Below, piece by piece: positions 56,269-64,000 of a stretch of 64,000 nucleotides of DNA (position 1 is the first letter of the stretch; every line of letters starts with the position of its first letter). A program made the translations under genes and the position numbers. The DNA is from Acidobacteriaceae bacterium KBS 83 (GTDB lineage: Bacteria; Acidobacteriota; Terriglobia; Terriglobales; Acidobacteriaceae). Where the stretch lies: NCBI GenBank assembly GCA_000381585.1, contig KB906740.1, positions 124,001-188,000 on the forward strand, given 5' to 3'. A model generated the notes under the pieces. The model was given only the letters and a program-made list of their open reading frames with translations. It did not search any database and was not told where the DNA came from.

Positions 56269-57594
56269 CTACGGTTGCCGAATGGAGGGATCCTCCCTAT
56301 GCACGATACGAGCCTCGCGCATGGTGAGACGTACCTTGCCCGGCAGTGACCAGCCGTCGAACGGTGTATTACGAGAACGGGAGCGCGATTCACTCGCGCG
56401 AAAAGCCCACTCTGTCTCTGGTGCAAGCAGCACCACGTCCGCCGTCGCGCCCACTGCAAGTGTGCCGGCCGCGAGCCCAAGAAGGGCGGCGGGACGCGCA
56501 CTGAGCAGAGCAAGTATCTGAAGGAGCGACATGCCATGCCGGCGATGCAGCACGGCGAGGCTGAGACCGAGCGATGTCTCCAGACCGGTGATGCCGTTCG
56601 GCGCACGCTCGAACTCCTGCTCCTTCTCATGCGCTGCGTGAGGCGCGTGATCGGTTGCGATGCAGTCGATGGTCCCGTCCAGTAGGCCTTCGATCATGGC
56701 ATCGCGGTCTTCGACGGTACGCAGCGGAGGATTCATTTTCGCGTGTGCGTCGTATTCATCGACTGCCTCTTCGGTAAGGACGAAATGGTGCGGAGTCACC
56801 TCACAAGTGACATGCAGCCCGCTGTGTCGCGCCGCGCGTACATGATCAAGTGCCTTCTTTGTCGAGAGATGGGCAACGTGCAGATGTGCGCGATCGTCAT
56901 CCAATTCGCGGAGCAGTGCTATGTCACGTGCCACAATTCCGGCCTCGGCTTCCACGGGCATACCACGCAGGCCCAGACGAAAGGCTAGCGGTCCAGCGTT
57001 CATGGAACAGCCGCCAGTTAAGCGGGTGTCCTCTGCGTGCTGGATTACCGGAAGTCCTGCCGCGGCGGCAGCACTCAGCACCGCGCGCATCGTTTCATCG
57101 CCCAAAATTGGCTTGCCGTCGTCACTTACCGCCACAGCACCTGAGTCGCGGAGGGCTTCATAGTTTGTAAGAGTTGCGCCCATGCTGCCCACCGTTGCGG
57201 CGCCAATCGGGTAAACGCGTGCCCGCGCATCGCGTTCTGGGGCCTGCATCCATCGCGTGATCTCGGCGGAGTCATTAACCGGGATCGTGTTGGGCATCGC
57301 GGCCACGCTGGTGAAGCCTCCCGCGGCCGCGGCAGCTGTGCCACTCGCGATGGTTTCCTTATAACTCTGGCCAGGCTCGCGCAGGTGAACGTGAATATCC
57401 ACCAGTCCCGGCGTGACGACGAGACCAGTTGCGTCAATGACCTGCACATCTCCCGGATTCGCATTCAGCTTCGTGTCCACGGCAGCAATGCGGCCGTTCT
57501 CGATCAAAAGGTCGCGGGGGCCATCAGTTTTGGTGGCAGGGTCAATGAGGTGGCCGCCCTTGATCCAAATCCTGTTCACATCGTTCGAACTCAT
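56269..57594 (-). CDS. pyrC: Dihydroorotase
   Basis: The 441-aa zinc amidohydrolase catalyses the third step of UMP synthesis, carbamoyl aspartate to dihydroorotate. The metal site reads DIHVHLREPGQSYKET near residue 66, with HVAHLS (near 240), THP-like CEVTPHHF (near 265) and the catalytic Asp in TDHAPHAAHEKE (near 315). NPPLRT and a C-terminal MREARIVHR tail fit class I dihydroorotase. Its ATG overlaps the pyrB stop by 4 bp. pyrR-pyrB-pyrC are one operon. Confidence 0.95.
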   Translation of the reverse strand: MSSNDVNRIWIKGGHLIDPATKTDGPRDLLIENGRIAAVDTKLNANPGDVQVIDATGLVVTPGLVDIHVHLREPGQSYKETIASGTAAAAAGGFTSVAAMPNTIPVNDSAEITRWMQAPERDARARVYPIGAATVGSMGATLTNYEALRDSGAVAVSDDGKPILGDETMRAVLSAAAAAGLPVIQHAEDTRLTGGCSMNAGPLAFRLGLRGMPVEAEAGIVARDIALLRELDDDRAHLHVAHLSTKKALDHVRAARHSGLHVTCEVTPHHFVLTEEAVDEYDAHAKMNPPLRTVEDRDAMIEGLLDGTIDCIATDHAPHAAHEKEQEFERAPNGITGLETSLGLSLAVLHRRHGMSLLQILALLSARPAALLGLAAGTLAVGATADVVLLAPETEWAFRASESRSRSRNTPFDGWSLPGKVRLTMREARIVHREDPSIRQP

Positions 57595-58589
57595 GCGGAT
57601 ACCAACTCCGGCATTGCGTCCAGCGCCCGCGCAATGAGCGCGGTGCGTACAGCAACACCATGGCGTACCTGTTCTTCAATAACCGACTGCGGCCCATCGG
57701 CTACTTCGCTTGTGATCTCCATGCCGCGGATCATCGGTCCTGGGTGCATCACAAGTGCGCGGGGCGCGTTCTCCGCAAGCCGCTCCGCGTTCAACTGATA
57801 ATGAGCGATGTAGTCGTTGAGGTTGAGCTCAAGGCCCGCCAGCCGTTCCTTTTGGATTCGCAGCATCATCACTACTTGTGCACCGCGCATTGCATGCGCA
57901 AAGTTCCTCTCAATAGCAATGCCCGGGCCAATTTCCGAAGCACATTCCGGTAGCAATGCCTTTGGCCCGCACAGGATGACGCGGGCGCCCAGCCGGGGAA
58001 GGAGTTCTGCGTTCGATCGGGCCACGCGGCTGTGCAGGATGTCGCCCGTAATCAGCACGGTGACACCGGCAAGGGTGCTCTCGTCGATCTCGGCGTTCGT
58101 GTGCTCTGGCCTCAGCCGGTGCAGGATGGTGCGCAGATCGAGCAGCGCCTGTGAGGGATGAGCGTGCATACCGTCACCGGCGTTCAGTACAGGAAGATGC
58201 GTAACACGGTCCAGCAGATATGGAGCGCCGGAGTTGGGGTGGCGCAAAATGATGCATTCCGCGCCGAGAGCGCGCAACGTGAGGCCGGTGTCCTTCAGGC
58301 TTTCGCCCTTTTCGATGCTGGAGGAGAGTGCGCTGACAAGAGTGGTATCTGCGCCTAGGCCCTTTGCCGCCAACTCGAAGGAAGTGCGCGTGCGGGTACT
58401 CGACTCGTAAAAGAGCAGGGCGACACGACGCTTTGCGAGCCGATGGGCGCGTTGCAGGGGGTCTTCTTTCTCCAGGAAGGAGGCAGCCTGCATAAGAGCT
58501 GCGATGTCGGGAACTGAGAGATCGGCGGTAGAGAGTAGTGACCGGCCGCGCGACGGGAGAGTGCGGCTGCCTGGTTCGCTTTTAATCAA
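57591..58589 (-). CDS. pyrB: Aspartate carbamoyltransferase catalytic subunit
   Basis: The 332-aa enzyme makes carbamoyl aspartate. The carbamoyl-phosphate loop ESSTRTRTSFELAAKGLG (near residue 62), SSSIEKGESLKDTG with the mobile Lys, the HPSQALLDLRTI block (near 145), and HPGPMIRGMEI (near 288) are conserved. The start TTG at 58589 is inferred: it has GGAG five bases upstream and lies inside the last codons of pyrR (8-bp overlap); an earlier TTG at 58625 gives an odd Cys/Trp-rich N-terminus. It should act with pyrC in the same operon; no pyrI regulatory gene is present. Confidence 0.93.
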   Translation of the reverse strand: MIKSEPGSRTLPSRGRSLLSTADLSVPDIAALMQAASFLEKEDPLQRAHRLAKRRVALLFYESSTRTRTSFELAAKGLGADTTLVSALSSSIEKGESLKDTGLTLRALGAECIILRHPNSGAPYLLDRVTHLPVLNAGDGMHAHPSQALLDLRTILHRLRPEHTNAEIDESTLAGVTVLITGDILHSRVARSNAELLPRLGARVILCGPKALLPECASEIGPGIAIERNFAHAMRGAQVVMMLRIQKERLAGLELNLNDYIAHYQLNAERLAENAPRALVMHPGPMIRGMEITSEVADGPQSVIEEQVRHGVAVRTALIARALDAMPELVSA

Positions 58590-59145
58590 CGCGCTCCACC
58601 AGCAGCACCTGCTCGTCTCCGTCAACCTCGTGAAGCTTTACTTCGACGATCTCGCGCGAGGTGGTCTGTATTTTGCGTCCGACGAAGGTCGCTTCAATAG
58701 GCAGCTCGCGATGCCCTCGATCGATGAGGGCGAGAAGTTGCACGCGGCGGGGGCGGCCATGATCGAAGAGTGCGTCGAGCGCGGCTCGAATCGTGCGTCC
58801 GGTATAGAGCACATCGTCAACCAGCACGATATCCCGCGCATTTACATCGAAGCCAATCGCGCCCGGCTGCACCACGGGGCGAATGTCGCGGGTGGAGAGA
58901 TCGTCGCGGTAGAAGTTGATGTCCAGCACGCCGCTGTCGACCGGATGTTTCTCAATGTTGGCAATCATCTGAGTGAGGCGGTGTGCCAGGGGCACTCCAC
59001 GGCGCTTGATCCCGACCAGGCCGAGCGCTTCCGCTCCGGAGTTCTTCTCTACGATTTCGTGTGCCAGCCGGACGAGTGTGCGGTCGATCTCCGACGCCGA
59101 CATGATGCGGCCCTTTTCGCGCAGTTGTGGAGTGATCGTAGTCAT
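58582..59145 (-). CDS. pyrR: Bifunctional pyr operon regulator / uracil phosphoribosyltransferase
   Basis: The 187-aa protein has the phosphoribosyltransferase fold, with the PRPP-binding loop DIVLVDDVLYTGRTIRAALDAL (near residues 105-126) and a PyrR-style start (MSASEIDRTLVRLAHEIVE). Known PyrR proteins bind pyr mRNA when UMP is high and attenuate transcription; some only act enzymatically. Here it is first of pyrR-pyrB-pyrC. Only 57 bp separate it from the upstream gene and no anti-terminator hairpin is visible, so RNA control at this site is doubtful, though it could act elsewhere. Confidence 0.93.
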   Translation of the reverse strand: MTTITPQLREKGRIMSASEIDRTLVRLAHEIVEKNSGAEALGLVGIKRRGVPLAHRLTQMIANIEKHPVDSGVLDINFYRDDLSTRDIRPVVQPGAIGFDVNARDIVLVDDVLYTGRTIRAALDALFDHGRPRRVQLLALIDRGHRELPIEATFVGRKIQTTSREIVEVKLHEVDGDEQVLLVERVD

Positions 59146-59202
59146 ACCGGCGGATTCCTGACGATGATACGAGGTGGCGCAGATGGGAGCAACCGACGCA
59201 CC

Positions 59203-59865
59203 CTACTGCGGGGCAGAGCGACGCGACAGGCGCGCGCCCAGCATGCCGCCCAGGCCAGCGAGCAGCACGATGCCAAAAGCCATGGCTGCTGTGTAGAAGA
59301 AGGTGTAGGCGACGCGTCCATCCGGGGATAGAAAGAAGGCCAGCATCGCGCGTGCCTGCTGGGCGTTCACGCTATTGGACTGTGCCATCCGCTGGGTCGC
59401 TTCCGCCGATTGCTGTACCTGCATGGCAAACTCCGCATCGAGTGCCGATCCCTGGTGGAGCGAATAGCGCTCGAAGAGCTGCCAGCCAGCCAGGCCGAAG
59501 GCGGAGACGTAAGCGGCCAGCAGGCCCAGCAGAGATCCAACGCGGAAGCCGGTCTTACCGTCGAGCGGACTTTGGGGCCGGCGCCTGCGATACAGCGAGA
59601 TCAGAAGGATGGGGCCGGCGATGACCATGGGAAAGAAAAATGGCGCGATGAGCCCCACCGGGATCGCGATCCAGAGGGCGAGCCGGATCATGTTCTGCCA
59701 GTCGATGGCGCGGCGGTCGTGCACGAAGGAGTGGATGGGGCCGGGGGTAGCGGGCTCTGCTGTCTCCTCCGGCGGCGCGACTTTGAGCTGCGGAGCGCCG
59801 CAGTGGGGGCAGAAGCTGGCGTCCTCTTCGAGGGTGCCGGAGCAGCGGTGGCAGTGGGCAACCAT
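59203..59865 (-). CDS. Zinc-ribbon membrane protein of unknown function
   Basis: The 220-aa protein opens with a zinc ribbon, CHRCSGTLEEDASFCPHCG (CxxC…CxxC, residues 5-23), followed by a short linker and three or four membrane helices: ~62-83, ~107-124 (GSLLGLLAAYVSAFGLAGW) and ~185-208 (AMAFGIVLLAGLGGMLGA). Zinc-ribbon plus TM proteins of this kind are common and functionally undefined. It precedes pyrR on the same strand by 57 bp and may be co-transcribed, though nothing links it to pyrimidines. Confidence 0.75.
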   Translation of the reverse strand: MVAHCHRCSGTLEEDASFCPHCGAPQLKVAPPEETAEPATPGPIHSFVHDRRAIDWQNMIRLALWIAIPVGLIAPFFFPMVIAGPILLISLYRRRRPQSPLDGKTGFRVGSLLGLLAAYVSAFGLAGWQLFERYSLHQGSALDAEFAMQVQQSAEATQRMAQSNSVNAQQARAMLAFFLSPDGRVAYTFFYTAAMAFGIVLLAGLGGMLGARLSRRSAPQ

Positions 59866-59913
59866 TCACTGTTGAAGCTACAGGAAGCGCCAGTCCGGGG
59901 CAATTTGTCGGCG

Positions 59914-60537
59914 TTAGTCCGTTTCGCGGCCCTTCTTCCAGGTTTCGGCAGGAAGATCGAGCGCGATCAGGGTGAACTTGGTCGGTCCGGAGGCGGAAGC
60001 CGCGTCATCTTTATCGAAGGCGACGATGTGCTGGTGCCGCCGTGAGCCGGCGCGCAGGGTCAGGCCGTGCTCATCGTTGTCCATCTTGATGTGATGGTCC
60101 TTGTCGTTCTCTGAGCAGCTGAGCCCGTCGGCCGTCTTCTGCGGGGTGCCGACCGGCTGATTATCCCTGCACTCGATGACGTCGCCGTAGCGGCCAAGCG
60201 ACTTGCGGTAATAGGCAAGAACCTTGTCCCGATCGTCGGCGGAGTTGTAGTGCGCGACCTGTACCCGCATCTTCCATTCGCCGAAGCCGAGCTGCACGTC
60301 GGCGTCCTTATCGCCATCGTGGTCCGGCTGGGAGACTGCGCCGGGGTATACGGCAATGCCGATGCTGCCGGACGGCTTATCCGCGTTGACGTGGATGTTG
60401 CCGAGCGGGGTATCGATCTTGACCTTCTTGTCCTCGCCGTTTTCGCCCTTCTTCACGTTGATGGAGCAACCGACCGTCGCGAGCGGCAAAGCGAGGAGCA
60501 GCAGCGAGACGGCTGCGCGGTATGGTGCCGTGGGCAT
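59914..60537 (-). CDS. Predicted lipoprotein of unknown function
   Basis: The 207-aa protein has an N-terminal signal with lipobox (LATVGC, Cys24) followed by SINVKKGENGEDKKVKIDTP. The body has an alpha/beta pattern: an NIHVNADKPSGSIGIAVYPGA strand, VAHYNSADDRDKVLAYYRKSL helix, HIKMDNDEHGLTLRAGSR, ending in a beta strand. Several Asp/Lys-rich stretches suggest an exposed surface. No family is recognised with confidence; similar lipoproteins are seen in Acidobacteria. It diverges from the MerR-type gene. Confidence 0.72.
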   Translation of the reverse strand: MPTAPYRAAVSLLLLALPLATVGCSINVKKGENGEDKKVKIDTPLGNIHVNADKPSGSIGIAVYPGAVSQPDHDGDKDADVQLGFGEWKMRVQVAHYNSADDRDKVLAYYRKSLGRYGDVIECRDNQPVGTPQKTADGLSCSENDKDHHIKMDNDEHGLTLRAGSRRHQHIVAFDKDDAASASGPTKFTLIALDLPAETWKKGRETD

Positions 60538-60717
60538 GACGAAAAACCCTCCGCCAGCAAGATACGCCGCGCGAGAGTACCGCGTTCCGCAAAATCCTCA
60601 ACGGCGGCGGGCAATCGCGGCGAAAAAAGTGTTATCGATCGCTGTCAGCGCCTATACTGCCGGGGAAACGTGCTGCGGGTCCGGCCTGGCCGGTGCGTTG
60701 CACGAGTGCAACAAGTC

Positions 60718-61251
60718 ATGGCGAGCAAGTCTTCTACAGCTGCGAGAGCAATGCCCAAGAAGGCCGCGGAGCGGCACGCGCCGACGCGGCACAAGAAGCA
60801 GACGCTGCCGGAGATACCGGACAAGCTCTACTACCGGATCGGCGAAGTGGCCCGGCTTTGCGCGGTCGAGACCTACGTGCTGCGTTTCTGGGAAACAGAG
60901 TTTCCGCAGCTCAAGCCGAACAAGAGCGGGGCGGGGCAGCGGCTCTACCGGCGGCGGGAGGTCGACCTGGCTCGCCGGATCCGTCATCTGCTTTACGAAG
61001 AGGGCTACACCATCCCGGGCGCGCGCCAGGCGATTCAGACGGAGGCGCGCAAGCCGACCGAGAGCGCACAGCTCCGGCTCGCCGACGCGGGGCCGAGCCC
61101 GAAGCTGGGCAAACTGCGGACGGAGCTCAAGGAAATCCTGGGCATGCTGTCTACAGTGCCGAAGGCGGCTTCGAATGCCAAGCGCGGTCAGCCGGCGGAG
61201 TCGTCGCGGCGTGGGACGAAAGCGTCTCGTGGTCCGGAGCTCTTCGACTAG
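60718..61251 (+). CDS. MerR-family transcriptional regulator
   Basis: The 177-aa regulator has a Lys/Arg-rich N-tail (1-30), then the MerR winged helix: YYRIGEVARLCAVETYVLRFWETEFPQL (residues 38-65), a wing (GQRLYRRREVDLARRIRHLL, 74-93) and the loop EEGYTIPGARQAI. The dimerisation part is short and has no Cys for metal sensing, as in HspR-like or generic MerR members. TATACT at 60653-60658 is a plausible -10. The start at 60718 is by context; 60751 is an alternative. The tail after 130 is disordered. It lies just before repeat copy B. Confidence 0.83.
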   Translation: MASKSSTAARAMPKKAAERHAPTRHKKQTLPEIPDKLYYRIGEVARLCAVETYVLRFWETEFPQLKPNKSGAGQRLYRRREVDLARRIRHLLYEEGYTIPGARQAIQTEARKPTESAQLRLADAGPSPKLGKLRTELKEILGMLSTVPKAASNAKRGQPAESSRRGTKASRGPELFD

Positions 61252-61280
61252 CTCTGTTTCGGACCCTGCGGTCGCTGTAT

Positions 61281-61508
61281 CCGGGTCAGTACCGTTACCT
61301 CGTACCCCTCCCCCCTTCCCGTCACCGGAGGCGTCGCCGTAAGTGTCGTGGAATGCTAGGTTTATCCGCCCTCCCGAGGGCTAAAGTCGTCATCCCAAAA
61401 GGTTTAACGGTAAAGTCCTCCAACCAAACGGCTTACAAGCATGAAAAAGCCACGGCCTGGGCCGTGGCTTTGGTCTTTGATATTGCTCCTATTTCCAGTG
61501 TATCGAGT
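61281..61508 (-). repeat. Dispersed ~225-bp repeat, copy B (inverted)
   Basis: This is the reverse complement partner of 49153-49374. It starts 29 bp downstream of the MerR-type gene and keeps the same blocks in reverse order, with the 10-bp hairpin arms at 61447-61470 unchanged in sequence. The hairpin's loop differs (TCAG in copy A, CCAG here on the same strand), so the arms are the conserved part. Confidence 0.8.
61447..61470 (-). terminator. Terminator hairpin within repeat copy B
   Basis: AAGCCACGGC (61447-61456) pairs with GCCGTGGCTT (61461-61470). The following T-run (TTTTT on the minus strand, AAAAA at 61444-61448 on the plus strand) marks the minus orientation. On the plus strand TTTGGTCTTT follows, so it may end the merR transcript less efficiently. 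Confidence 0.65.
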
Positions 61509-61739
61509 TGAAGAGAATTGATTGGCAGATTTTTCGATCGCTGCGCCGATTCGGTTTTCGATTTGGGAATCTGCCCGTTCTGCGGTTTCGGATGCGGGCG
61601 CCGTACTGCTCGGGGTAGTCGACGGCGACGTGATTTACCACCTACCATCCGCTCCGACTTGCCGTCATCGCCGTCGTGGAAGTAGAGGAAGCTGTCAACC
61701 AGGCGATCCTGTTATGCTCACGCGCAACGCGAGGATGCC

Positions 61740-62729
61740 ATGAGAATCACTCAGATCATGCGTCACTCCGCTCTGCTGCTAGCGCTCACAGTGATCCCCC
61801 AACAACTAGTGAGCCAGCCGGCGAAAGAACACGCCACCCGAACGATGGTGGTGCTGCTCGGTACTGGCACTCCTGTGCCCGATCCCGACCGTTCCGGTCC
61901 TGCGACCGCTATCGTGATCGGCGATAGCGCCTATCTTGTCGATTTCGGGCCCGGCGTCGTCCGCCGCGCTCAGGCCGCAGTTCTGGACAGGGGTGTCACC
62001 GCGCTAGAACCCGGCAATCTGAAGGTGGCGTTTGTGACGCACCTCCATTCTGATCACACGGCTGGGTATTCAGATTTGATCTTCACTGGATGGACTTCGG
62101 GCCGGAGCACACCGCTTGAAGTGTATGGTCCGACCGGACTGAACTCGATGACCGAGCATATCCTGCAGGCCTACCGCATTGACATCGAGACACGCACGAA
62201 CCCAGAGGGAAACCAGCGTGCCATCGCGGATGGCTGGAAAGTGAACGCCCACGAGATCAAGCCAGGGGTGATCTATAAAGACGCAAAGGTCACGGTCACC
62301 GCCTTCGCGACGAGACACGCCATGGAGAGCTATGGGTATCGGTTCGATACGCCTGACCGCAGCATCGTCATCTCAGGCGATACAGCTCCGACGGAGGAGA
62401 CAATCAAGGCTTGTAATGGCTGCGATGTTCTGGTCCACGAGGCGCAGATGCTTGAGTTGTATGAGAAGATGCCGGAACGTCTCCACTCGTTCGTAACGAA
62501 ATATCACACAACCACAGAACAGCTTGGGGCACTTGCAACGAAAGCCAGACCGAAGCTTCTCATCGTCTATCACACCATAGGTTTTCGTCCTGGAATCGTC
62601 CCTCCAAAATTTTTGTCCTCAATGAATGGTGTCGCCGCGTCCCGCTCTACGGCAGAAGTACTTCAGGAAGAAATCGCCTCGCGATACTCGGGACCGTTCG
62701 TTATCGGGCGTGACCTGGACGTGTACTAG
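61740..62729 (+). CDS. Exported metallo-beta-lactamase-fold hydrolase (paralogue)
   Basis: The 329-aa protein has a signal peptide (MRITQIMRHSALLLALTVIP…, ending VSQ). The RNase Z/arylsulfatase-type MBL core includes VLLGTGTPVPDPDRSGPATAI, VDFGPG, then the zinc motif VTHLHSDHTAG (HxHxDH, near residues 101-106), VTAFATRHAMESYGYRF, VISGDTAPTEE, VHEAQM, and a final VYHT. It is similar in plan to the protein at 46570-47508. Substrate unknown; arylsulfatase-like or cyclic-nucleotide-like phosphodiesterase roles are possible. GAGGATGCC precedes the ATG. It stands alone between repeat copy B and the ECF41 promoter. Confidence 0.85.
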   Translation: MRITQIMRHSALLLALTVIPQQLVSQPAKEHATRTMVVLLGTGTPVPDPDRSGPATAIVIGDSAYLVDFGPGVVRRAQAAVLDRGVTALEPGNLKVAFVTHLHSDHTAGYSDLIFTGWTSGRSTPLEVYGPTGLNSMTEHILQAYRIDIETRTNPEGNQRAIADGWKVNAHEIKPGVIYKDAKVTVTAFATRHAMESYGYRFDTPDRSIVISGDTAPTEETIKACNGCDVLVHEAQMLELYEKMPERLHSFVTKYHTTTEQLGALATKARPKLLIVYHTIGFRPGIVPPKFLSSMNGVAASRSTAEVLQEEIASRYSGPFVIGRDLDVY

Positions 62730-62869
62730 GGATCTAACAGACCAAAGTTTTCAGATCATCGCATCGCATTGCAGACGATCGCGATCGAGTGGCTGGAGGA
62801 TTTGCGCAGACATACGCCTGGCGCAAAGCACCAATAAAAGCGGCGGGATGGCCGTTTCTCGCAAAGCCG

Positions 62870-62896
62870 TGTCACAAAAGAGTCCGCTACCTGGTC
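62870..62896 (+). promoter_or_regulatory. ECF41-type promoter for the sigma gene
   Basis: TGTCACA (62870-62876) and GGTC (62893-62896) are separated by exactly 16 bases, 41 bp upstream of the sigma factor's GTG. TGTCACA with a CGTC-like -10 at this spacing is the known ECF41 target motif. The same pair appears at 63932. It supports positive autoregulation. Confidence 0.75.
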
Positions 62897-62937
62897 CAGA
62901 GAGATGAATCTCTCTCTGTGAGTGAGGAAATGTCATT

Positions 62938-63924
62938 GTGAGCCGAGACGATTCCGCCGAACCTATCGAAACAGAACCGGCTGACTCTGAGACCGCGGTT
63001 CGGCTGGCTACATTCGACCAGTACCGCGGGCTGCTTTTCTCCGTGGCCTACCGGATGCTGGGCAGCGTGGCGGATGCCGAGGACATGTTGCAGGAGACCT
63101 TTCTTCGCTGGCAGCAGGCATCGATCGAGGAGATTCGGTCGCCGCGTGCGTTTCTGGTCACGATCATCAGCCGGCTTTCGATCAATCATCTGCAGTCGGC
63201 GCGGGTCGCGCGCGAAGAGTACTTCGGCGAGTGGCTGCCGGAACCGCTGGTGACGCATGACGGGAAAGACCCGCTGTCGCTTCTGCGCATGGACGAGACG
63301 TTGTCGATGGCATTCCTGGTGCTGCTGGAGAGGCTGACTCCGGTGGAGCGCGCGGTTTTTCTGCTGCGCGAGGTGTTTGAGTACGAGTATGCAGAGATTG
63401 CGAGCATGCTGGGACAGAGCGAAGTGAATTGCCGGCAACTGCTGCGGCGAGCGCGGCAGCATGTCAGGAGCATGAGGCCACGCTTTGCGGCTTCGCGGCA
63501 GAAGCAAACAGAGCTGCTGGAACGGTTTCTTCGCGCAACTGGAAGCGGCGATATGGGCGGATTGCTCGATTTGCTGTCTGCGGACGTTGTGCTCTACGCC
63601 GATGGAGGCGGGAAAGGGCCGGCCGTGCCCAATGCGATTCGCGGTGCAGATAAGGTGGCGCGAGGCATTCTGGGTGGTCTTGAAAAGCTGGTCCCGAAGC
63701 GTGTGGTGCGACGCATCGTCGAGGTGAACGGCCAAGCAGGCGTAGCCGGCTACCTCGATGGGAAGCCGTTCTCGGTAATCACGCTCGAAGGCGAGGACGA
63801 TGACGGGGCGGTGGAAGGGGCGACGTGCGGGACGGCGAGCAGGACGACGATTCGGGCGATCTATATGGTGACGAATCCGGAGAAACTCTCGCGGCTGCCG
63901 GGCCTGGTCGACGATGTGAACTGA
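62938..63924 (+). CDS. ECF41-type RNA polymerase sigma factor with fused C-terminal SnoaL-like domain
   Basis: The 328-aa sigma factor has sigma2 (residues 25-95: FDQYRGLLFSVAYRMLGSVADAEDMLQETFLRW) and sigma4 (120-178: TLSMAFLVLLERLTPVERAVFLLREV, EYEYAEIASMLGQSEVNCRQLLRRAR). The linker has EWLPEPLV. The C-terminal 130 residues form an NTF2/SnoaL-like domain with the ECF41 DGGG motif (Asp222-Gly225), which in studied members modulates sigma activity in place of an anti-sigma factor. GTG start with GAGG upstream. It has an own-type promoter in front and one behind, so it probably controls itself and the next gene. Confidence 0.93.
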   Translation: MSRDDSAEPIETEPADSETAVRLATFDQYRGLLFSVAYRMLGSVADAEDMLQETFLRWQQASIEEIRSPRAFLVTIISRLSINHLQSARVAREEYFGEWLPEPLVTHDGKDPLSLLRMDETLSMAFLVLLERLTPVERAVFLLREVFEYEYAEIASMLGQSEVNCRQLLRRARQHVRSMRPRFAASRQKQTELLERFLRATGSGDMGGLLDLLSADVVLYADGGGKGPAVPNAIRGADKVARGILGGLEKLVPKRVVRRIVEVNGQAGVAGYLDGKPFSVITLEGEDDDGAVEGATCGTASRTTIRAIYMVTNPEKLSRLPGLVDDVN

Positions 63925-63931
63925 AGGCCTC

Positions 63932-63958
63932 TGTCACAAATGGAACTCGTCTCCGGTC
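63932..63958 (+). promoter_or_regulatory. ECF41-type promoter for the gene at the right edge
   Basis: TGTCACA (63932-63938), a 16-base spacer and GGTC (63955-63958) copy the promoter before the sigma gene in both elements and spacing, with nearby AAA shared too. It lies 40 bp before a GGAGG ribosome site, so it should drive the next gene. Confidence 0.75.
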
Positions 63959-63989
63959 TCCGTGGTGAGAACAGTCAGTTCGTTCTCAC

Positions 63990-64000
63990 GGAGGAATCAT
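63990..64000 (+). other. Ribosome site and probable start of the next gene (cut by window edge)
   Basis: GGAGG at 63990-63994, four bases, then AT as the last two bases. If the next base is G, an ATG begins at 63999. ECF41 genes are usually followed by carboxymuconolactone-decarboxylase, oxidoreductase or epimerase-type genes, so one of these is expected. The product cannot be read here. Confidence 0.55.

Larger units (their letters stand above)
61252..61739. other. Intergenic region with repeat copy B
   Basis: About 490 bp. 61281-61508 is repeat copy B; 61509-61739 has no recognised gene. A short frame from 61522 and another reading a Cys-rich GICPFCGFGCG are not supported by ribosome sites or coherent composition. 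GAGGATG at 61733 is the ribosome site of the next gene. Confidence 0.5.

Noticed and set aside
61522-61743. A small open frame after repeat copy B, and a Cys-rich reading GICPFCGFGCG in another frame
   Set aside because: Neither has a ribosome site or coherent protein-like composition; the Cys cluster is in a frame with no start.

Overview
The window is about 64 kb of high-GC bacterial chromosome, most likely from an acidobacterium of the Terriglobia (Acidobacteriaceae) type. That assignment is an inference from gene content: an Oar-like TonB receptor with an N-terminal carboxypeptidase-regulatory-like domain, a HAF-repeat exported protein, several RND efflux operons, a small 'RNKDG' Cys/His protein, and intergenic repeats of a kind common in that group. 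No rRNA, tRNA, CRISPR array, transposase, integrase or prophage was seen.

Layout. 0-3.7 kb: the end of panC, a 3-methyladenine DNA glycosylase, a glycine-zipper exported protein with a decayed second copy behind it, a Bcp-type peroxiredoxin and a Pro-rich exported protein. 3.7-17.9 kb: two divergent RND efflux operons. The leftward one encodes permease, adaptor and outer-membrane factor; the rightward one encodes an MdtABC-like adaptor and two permeases but no outer-membrane factor. 18-29.9 kb: a PAP2-family membrane protein, a radical SAM enzyme and a GT87 glycosyltransferase, then alpha-glucan phosphorylase, a DUF2130 coiled-coil protein, a UGT-like glycosyltransferase, an unrecognised protein of lower GC, an exported acid phosphatase and a SnoaL-like protein. 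30-38.9 kb: a HAF-repeat protein, a conserved exported protein, a class C beta-lactamase-like hydrolase, hemL, a nitroreductase, a GH5 hydrolase, and a Fur-family regulator next to a ZIP metal transporter.

39-48.2 kb: a TonB receptor, a small His/Cys membrane protein and a GH78-type rhamnosidase on one strand (a plausible glycan-use locus), then a DUF4239 protein, an exported protein, a metallo-beta-lactamase-fold hydrolase and a cupin. 48.2-49.4 kb: mostly non-coding, with dispersed repeats, terminators and one 59-aa gene. 49.4-64 kb: an aldo/keto reductase, a chagasin/NlpE fusion, hisS-aspS, a Wzi-like porin, the pyrR-pyrB-pyrC operon, a zinc-ribbon membrane protein, a lipoprotein, a MerR regulator, a second metallo-hydrolase, and an ECF41-type sigma factor. 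The next gene begins at the right edge.

Most notable signals: (1) two matching promoters, TGTCACA-N16-GGTC, one before the ECF41 sigma gene and one before the gene starting at the right edge, implying autoregulation and a defined target; (2) a repeat of about 225 bp in two inverted copies 12 kb apart, each carrying a perfect terminator-type hairpin; (3) an identical 11-bp element, GTTATCATTAA, before both the Fur-family gene and the ZIP transporter, suggesting a Zur-type regulon; (4) purine-rich insertions at equivalent places in two blades of the HAF protein; (5) an I42-inhibitor/NlpE fusion; (6) an RND permease lacking the usual TM10 lysine. Coordinates use the start codons I judged best; where these differ from the longest open frame the reason is given.
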